Assembly: GCA_022661535.1 (NCBI GenBank)
Contig: JAKULF010000003.1
Coordinates: forward strand, 4,278,001-4,342,000
Reading direction: 5' to 3'
Source of the DNA: Eutypa lata
Lineage: Eukaryota > Ascomycota > Sordariomycetes > Xylariales > Diatrypaceae
Length of the DNA stretch: 64,000 nt
The notes beneath the pieces are model-generated. The model ran no database searches, had not been told where the DNA came from, and was given only the letters and a program-made list of their open reading frames with translations. The translations under genes were made by a program, and so were the position numbers. Within the stretch, counting starts at the first letter, position 1; the number at the start of each line of letters is the position of its first letter. Below are positions 57,345-64,000 of the stretch, piece after piece.

Positions 57345-59967
57345 ATGGAGCGGAACGGGTCTGGATCGCGAGCCCTATTCCCAAAGGGTCCCAGCTTCAC
57401 TCTCGAGGACTTCTCAAGCAAAGATTTCATTGTGCGCGACTTTGTCGATAGTCTCGCTGAGAACGCCGTGCCGACCAACCGACGGTCTGCTCCCGCCCAG
57501 CAAGCATTTGATCCGAAACCTTTGATCAGGACCTTCGAGAGTATGACTATAGCTCGTATCGCCGCGAAGTGTATGCTAACTTGGCCCTCTAGGCGCTCTT
57601 CTAGGACTTGGAAACCTATCGGAGGAGTTACAGGAGAAAGAATCGGACCTTCTCTCGCAAGTACGCCGCGCAGAAATGCAGCATGATCAGACTTTAGATA
57701 CCCTCGGCCGGAAACTCGAGCAATCAATTCGCCAGTTCGAAGACCTCGATGTACGGCTCAACAACCCCAACGGAACCGATCGAAATAGCCGAGATGATCC
57801 AGACGGAAATATCGCCTTGCAGATCGGAGAGAAGCTTGAAGAGCTGGATCGAAAACGGAGGCGTGCCCTAGATGCGAATTTCTTGATATCATGCTGGCTC
57901 GAGGTCAGCGAAACGGGCCAGCTTACATCCTTACAGGATATCCAGAGACAAGGCGGCGCAGAGAACAAAGTCAGATGTGCCGTCATTGCACAGCAGTTGA
58001 TGCGCATAAGTCAACGACTCGATCCAACCTCCTGGGGTTCAAACGGCGTACTGCGGAACGGGGTTACAAATGGAGGCGGTGCCTCTAATAGAATGCACAA
58101 CACTCGAGAGGTCCTGGAGAAGTTCTGCGAGACTTTGGAGCAAGACCTCTTGAAACAATTTAATAACAGCTATCGAAAACAAAATTTTGATGATATGAGA
58201 GAATGTGCAAAGGTCTTGCACGACTTCAACGGAGGCGCGAGTGTCATTGCAGTCTTCGTGAACCAACACCAGTTCTTCATCGACCGGGACCAGCTCCTCG
58301 CAGAAGAAGTCACAACAGATGGGGAGACGTGGGATCAGCTTGCTGATCCAGATTCCGACCCGCCAGGTGTTGAGCCTAGTTTACAATCACTGATCGACGA
58401 AGTACGGATCATCATGCAGGAAGAGTCCTTCATCATAAAAAGGGCGTTCCCATACTACGAGACCGTCTTGATCAAGTTCATACAAAGAGTTTTCCAGCAG
58501 TCAATACAGCAGAGACTAGAAATGGTCCTCGAAAAGGCCGATACTATTTCGTCACTAGCGTTCCTCCGGTCTCTACACGCTTCAAGGAGCTACATAAGCT
58601 CATTAGTGGAAGATCTCAAAGCACACGGCCTCACCGAACATCCGGAGCCATGCTCAGCACAAATTGCGCAGACCCTGGACCAGCAGCTAGAGGAGCTATT
58701 CGTGCCGTACATCATGGGAAACTCGTATATCGACCGCGAGAAGAAGAGCTTGGAAGAGCTGTACAACTCGCTGCTCTTCAAGTACAACTTGTACCACTCG
58801 AGAAGGAAAAAGGCCCCGACCGGCTTCATGGCGTCGCTCGCGCAGCAAGGAAACCAGCTCATCGCGAGTGCTAAGGATGCCTACCTCGAGCGCGTGGACT
58901 CGGCCGACCTGACGCCGACGCAGAAGGCCATGATGCTGCGCGTGGCCGGGCTCCGCGACAGCGGCCAGAACAAGAACGAGATCGAGGTGGACGAGGCCGA
59001 CGGCGTGCTCAGCGTCGCATACGCGAAGCGGATGATGACGTGGCTGGCGGAGAGCGTGCGGCGGACCCTAGAGCTCGGCAGCCCCAGCGACACGCCCAAG
59101 GACGTCGCCACGCTCCTAAACCTGCTCATGACGAGCATGGGCCACGTCTACATCGAGACGGCGCTGGACGCCGCCCTCGAGAAGGCCACGTCGCAGGAGA
59201 CGACCAAGACCGAGCCCGACCTCTCTTACGTGCCCGGCATGCGCCCCGCCGTCACCATCACGAGCATCATGTCGCGCTTCATCACGAGCGTGCTGATCCG
59301 CCTCGCCGAGCCCAACACCACGGTGCGCCGCGCCATGGAGGCCCAGTCGCGCGCCGGCATCGACGCCATCGAGCGCAAGGCCAACAGCGTGCTGCGCGCC
59401 ACGGTCGACGTCGTCGTCCACTGGACGGGGAAGTCGCTCTCGCAGCAGAAGAAGACCGACTACCTGCCGCGCGCCGAGCTCGACGAGCTCGGGGCCGTCG
59501 AGTCCCTCCAGACCGCGACCTGCACGGCGACGTGCGCGTTCCTGGCGCGGGCGGCGCGCGCCGTGGCCGCCGCCGTCGACGGCCGCAACCTCGAGGTGTT
59601 CGGAGGCGCCCTGGCGGTCGCGGTCCAGCGCTTGCTGCTCGACCACTTCCGCCGCTTCCGCGTCAACGCCACCGGCGGGCTCATGGTCACCAAGGACATC
59701 GCGTCGTACGTCTCGACGCTCAAGGGGGAGCTCGCCCTGTCCAAGGACGTCGAGGCCGCCGTCGAGCTGCTGTCCGAGATCGGCTACCTGTTCATCATCG
59801 GGCCCGAGGCGCTGCGCGAGCGGTCCCGGAACCTGGCCGCGAGCAACGCGGCGGCCGCCGGGCCCAGCGGCACCAAGAAGCTCGGCAAGGCCGACTTCAA
59901 GGCCTTCGTCCAGATGCGGGATGATGCGCGGAGTGCGGGGGTGCAGAGCGTGCTTTCTGGTCTTTAA
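57345..59967 (+). CDS. SEC10: exocyst complex subunit SEC10
   Basis: Two exons (57345-57540 and 57593-59967; 52-nt intron with GTATGA donor and a TGCTAAC branch point) encode 856 aa, the normal size for Sec10. The exocyst tethers secretory vesicles at the plasma membrane, in hyphae mainly at the tip. Seen are the family start LFPKGPSFTLEDFSSKDFIV, the conserved LAENAVPTNRR and FDPKPLIRTFE before the intron, an N-terminal coiled-coil (KLEQSIRQFEDLDVRLN, KLEELDRKRRRALDANF) and long helical-bundle sequence to the end (FVQMRDDARSAGVQSVLSG). The last 1.1 kb is very GC-rich, which creates long meaningless frames on both strands. Confidence 0.93.
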
Positions 59968-61377
59968 TAAAATTAAAATAAAAAGTTGTGAGAAAAATGG
60001 GAGGGTGACAGAGAGAGAGAGAGAGAGAAAAGAGATACGTTTTGTTGTTTTCTTCGTTTGACTTTCAGGCAACTAAATATAGGGGTATTGTGTGAAGGAA
60101 ATCAGCAGACGCGAAGGGAGAACAACAAGAGGGGAAATAGAGAAGAGCGATGAAGAGAAGAGAAGAGAAGTGAAGTGAAGAGAAGAGGAAAGTCAGTCAG
60201 TCGTAGTAGTAACGCTACTGGGAAGGGGAGAAAGCAAGTAACCGGTATAATGAGGTCTTGTGTTGTTGTTCTACGCATGTGTGTGTGTGTGTGTATGTAT
60301 ATGTGTAGTAAGCAAGAAAGAGTTTGCATGATAAAATATGAAATGATACCATGAATTGAAAGATCAAAAATCAAAAACCCGAATCTCGTCGTCGTCTGCA
60401 CAATGTTTGTTCTTTCGTTTCGTTAAGACGAAATGGGTAGAGCTACTTTTGGAATCTCAGTCCTCCGTTGAGATTCTCCTCATCCACGTAGGTATATTTA
60501 TACGTCTCAAAGGTCATCATCATCATCATCACATATGGTACATTCTACAACGGCATATCAAGCAGCAAGTAATCAATCAATCATCGTCAGATTCGTAAGA
60601 TTTGGAGATTTAATTCTCTTCCAACATTGCTCCCGTCCCAACCACTACCACCACCACCACCACCACCAACCCCTGCTTTTCATCGTAATACCTAAGTAGC
60701 TAAGATAGATATGTATGTAGAAAAATACCTTTTCTTTGCTACGTAGGCTTGTCATCAGAAAACTCCTCAAACATCAATCCTTCCAGTCCCGTCCCATCCC
60801 ATCCCAAGAATCCGAAGTCAAATGTAAAACTTTTTTTCTTTTTCTGCTGTCCAGTACCACAGCAGGCCAGTCACCATCGCCGCTAACACCCAAATCTTTT
60901 GCAGCAACTCCTCTCCCTACCAAGGCCTCCCCCCTCTTTTTTCACTTCTCGGGGGCCAGGATACGTAGGAGTGGGACGCTAGGCGCCGAAAACAATAAAC
61001 AAGGGGGGGTATAAGAACGAGAACGAAGAAGTCCTGTTAACCTATAACACATGAATCCAACGTGCCGTTGGCTCATCAATGAAAAAGAAAAAAAACTCAA
61101 GGCCGTCAAGATGTGATAGGGCATTTAATTCGTACACTTCTTTCCTTTCCACTCCCAGCTAGTTTGAGATCTGCAAACATGCTCTTTGATCCGAGGTGCG
61201 GACATATAATATACACCGACATTTGAATGGTGTAGCTGTGCCACCAGATACTGCCTGGACCCCAACGATATCATGAAATTTTTGAAGCAGCAAATTCCGA
61301 GCATGAGACTCCATGGTCCCTTGGGTGTCCCCCACACTCCACGTGAATGGATGATTTGGTCATGAGCCGTCATCACT
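59968..61377. other. convergent 3' intergenic region dense in simple repeats
   Basis: SEC10 and the homeobox gene converge across 1.4 kb. It holds GA (60011-60029), AAGAG (60145-60190), GT (60279-60294), CAT (60511-60530) and ACC (60648-60668) tracts. No gene seen. Confidence 0.55.
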
Positions 61378-63446
61378 TCAACGCCAGTTGCCCTGGCTCA
61401 GCGACAACAATCCAGCAATGCAATCCATATCAGGCTTCTTGCTGGGGCTAACCTCGCCACGCATGAAGCGCTCGACCTCGTTGGGTGTGCTTTCCCGACT
61501 AGCCTTCTCGCTGTCTTCGAAAATCATCAGCGGCGAACCCGCGTGCTTGGCACCTTTTTGTCTTAGCATGGGTGAGGTGTTCGCCCTGCTTCCGAGCACC
61601 GGCTTGTTATTCAAGCCGTTCTGCTCGCCTAAGACGCGTCCTAACCGGCGCAGGTGGTTGTCACCCGCTGGTGCGGCGACATCTACGGATTTTGCTGGAG
61701 GCTCCGGCAAAGGCCGCCGGCGGTGGGAGTTCCCGTGCTCATCCGGGCTCCAGTTTTCCTTATCCGAGTCACCGGATGGGCTCAGGAGGTTGACAATACC
61801 AGCCTTGTGGGATTTCTTGATTGGCTCTGGAGTGTCGATTACGACGTTGGCATCTTTCTCCATTGCCAGAGGTGGCACGGTCTGCATGCGTGCAACGCTG
61901 CTGCTTGCTCTGCTGAGCTTTGCCTTCTTTGCGCCTGTGCGGGGAGCTGGTGCCGCATTACGTTTGGTCGAGTTCGATCGTAGGACTCCTGAGCCCACAT
62001 CATTGTTCAGGAGACTGCTAAGGCTAGAAGTGCTGCTGCTTGACCGTAGAAGACTTATGGCGGCTACAGCAGAACCAGAAGATTCATTCTCCGCTTGCAT
62101 GGTGAGCTCATCGCGCACATCAGCTTCGCAGCATGATTCCCAAGCGTGAACATTCCGTGACCGGCCATGCTTCAACTGAGGCGGAAGGTGAGCTGTGAGT
62201 GTCGAAATAGGTGGAAGCGTGATGCCGGGGAGGGCGCTCCGGCTTCTATGTAGAGTTCGGTGAGTGCGGACTGGAGGTAGCGTGTCTGCCTCGGCTGAAA
62301 GTTGGGAGGCGATTGGCCGTGGTGGAGATGGCTGAGAAGATACTAACTCGGCCTTTCCCTCTAAAGAGAGTGATAATCGGACCTGGGAGGAAGAAGGCGG
62401 TGGGAGAATAGCACCAGGAGAACTTTGTGTAGTGGGGCTGACTGAAGATTGGAACGAGTCTCTTCTATCCACCTGGTGAGCATTTACGATTCTAATTAAC
62501 AGTAGTTCCTGTTACGTACCTGAACGAGTCCTCAGCAGTCCGGCCAGGGGTCGATGAAAATGAGTTTCCAAAGTTCCATCGATTGGCCAAGTACCCAATT
62601 GAACTTGATAGGGACTGAGATAACACCTGAGAGTCACCTTCTGGCTCGGCCTTTTGAGAAGAGGGGAACATGTCCGACTCGCTACCGTCCCCTTCAGATT
62701 TGGGCAGCCCACTGGGGGTCAATTGGCTTCCATGGGCTTGTGACGGAGAGGGTAGTGATGTTCGCCGAGGTTCTATATGTGCCGGGGTCGAAGGTTGGTT
62801 AACCATGGCAGCAACCGATCCAACATCTCCACGCGTCTCGCCAGACTGCTCCATTACGGGGGAAGGGCCGAAATGCACAGGTTCTGCAGATATAGGCTGC
62901 ATTCCACCACCATATCGAAGAGCGGCAATCTCTTGGGGCGAAAGCGGACGCGATTTTCGACGATCGTTCTGACGACGGTTTTGGAACCAGATCTAGGATA
63001 GCAATAAACGCGTCAGTTCCGACAAGAGTTGATTTGCTATAGACACGTTTATACATCTTCCTAGAGCTATACTTAGACTTACTTGAACCTCTTTCTCATT
63101 AAGTGAAACACGCTTTACGATGTCCAGACGCGCTGCTTTGTCCGGTTTGGGGTTTGCATTATACGCTGATTCGAGGATTGCTTTGTCTTGTGTCCTACAA
63201 GAAATAACCATGTCAACCAAACCCACCACCAACATAACATAATAATAACTTGGAGAACAAGTTCGGAAGCACCCACGTTGTTCGCTTGCGTTTGCCTTTA
63301 GGGTGTTTATCACAATCCACACCCTCATTCGTATAAGCAGGGTCTAATCGAAAGGAGGATTCGAGTGATAGACTAGACGAGTCAGGGTTACTGCTCTGGA
63401 AGCTAGTATCCCCTACGTCACAACCTTCTTCTATTTTGGACGTCAT
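61378..63446 (-). CDS. homeodomain transcription factor, YOX1/YHP1-like
   Basis: Four exons encode about 613 aa: 63446-63277, 63194-63083, 62992-62520 and 62464-61378. The homeodomain starts near residue 51 (KGKRKRTT), is interrupted by introns 1 and 2, and its recognition helix is IWFQNRRQNDRRKSRPLS at the start of exon 3. A Ser/Pro-rich region follows, with a conserved C-terminus (SPSKKPDMDCIAGLLSLSQG). The layout resembles yeast Yox1/Yhp1 repressors of M/G1 genes. The third intron is uncertain: the strong donor GTACGT with acceptor GGATAG keeps the frame (55 nt), while GTAACA to CACCAG is an in-frame alternative that adds three residues net. Confidence 0.85.
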
Positions 63447-64000
63447 GTTGACAGACGTTTCTGAGGTAAGTAGGCAGGTGGGTAGGTAGGTAGTGAGGGA
63501 GGTAAGTAGGTAAGTATTGTAGAAACGCGGATGTGGGTACAGGAATCAAAGATTTATATATGTATGCATGATACGGTGGAGATAAAAACGAACGACAAGA
63601 GTATTATCCTCGTTGTGACGTCGAGAATTAGACGGAGACTGGAGGGAAAGAGAGTAGAGGCGGGAAAAGAAAGGGAAAGACACGAGAAGGGAGAGTTAAG
63701 TTAAGTTAATTTATCAATCAAAAATAGAAAGTAGGTGAAGGTGTGTAGTAGTAGGTGTAGGTGAGTTTCGTAGGAGGTTGGAGCTACCGTACCTATACCT
63801 AATCCTACCTGTAATGTTAGTTAAAAGAAGGTTAGTTAGTCTAAGTAGTGAGTTGGTTATTGGTGGGCCGGACCTAAAAAGCGTGTCGAACTGGGGGGGT
63901 TTCTCTTTTTAATCAATCGCGTTTGTGGGCCTTATGTAGTATATACACTCCGCTGTGGCACGCTGTGAGTCCCGCTGTGGTCCGCTGTGCTGTGCTGTGC
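63447..64000. other. upstream region of the homeobox gene
   Basis: Probably its promoter and 5' leader. It contains GGTAGGTAGGTAG and GTAGGTAAG runs at 63480-63510 and 63730-63760 and a CGCTGTG/GCTGTGCTGTG repeat at the window edge (63951-64000). No gene seen. Confidence 0.5.

Noticed and set aside
59040..60072. Long frames on both strands over the 3' end of SEC10
   Set aside because: They are caused by GC-rich third positions in SEC10; the Arg/Ala/His-rich products look non-natural.

Overview
The window is nuclear DNA of a filamentous ascomycete (Pezizomycotina, most likely Sordariomycetes). The evidence is short introns of about 43-182 nt with GTAAGT-like donors and CTAAC-like branch points, TTAGGG-type telomeric repeats, GPI-anchored Ser/Thr-rich wall proteins, and an AT-saturated block with the signature of repeat-induced point mutation (RIP). 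I support fifteen protein genes. Exons were joined by hand; every multi-exon model is in frame and gives a length normal for its family where a family is known.

Left part (0-16.6 kb): a hypothetical protein, the mitochondrial ATP synthase assembly factor ATP11, then three neighbours tied to lipid and peroxisome biology: a 4-coumarate-CoA-ligase-like enzyme ending in the peroxisomal signal AKL, a membrane-anchored steryl-ester/triacylglycerol lipase, and PEX6. All three have the hexamer CCTCGG, known from Aspergillus as the FarA/FarB fatty-acid response site, in their upstream regions. A SH3BGR/thioredoxin-fold protein with a Lys-rich and then acidic low-complexity tail follows.

Middle (16.6-52 kb): gene-poor and repeat-marked. 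Isolated genes encode a small GPI protein, a BtgE-like GH17 cell-wall glucanase, a Met-rich GPI protein, the mitochondrial RNB exoribonuclease (CYT-4/DSS1 type) and a REG1/HEX2-like protein-phosphatase-1 regulator. Between them lie a 541-bp non-autonomous Mutator-like element with 63-bp perfect inverted ends, a 9-bp target duplication and telomeric repeats in its interior; a 1.95-kb AT block bounded by short inverted repeats with TA on each side; and a two-phase CCTAC minisatellite next to a tRNA-like relic.

Right part (52-64 kb): a compact housekeeping block with TRM5 (tRNA m1G37), an AlkB-type dioxygenase with a PIP-box-like N-terminus, NUS1 (cis-prenyltransferase subunit), exocyst SEC10 and a YOX1/YHP1-like homeodomain factor.

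Nothing here looks like a CRISPR array, operon, rRNA or intact tRNA. The two most unusual objects are the telomere-repeat-carrying element at 25.9-26.4 kb and the AT-saturated block at 38.1-40.0 kb.
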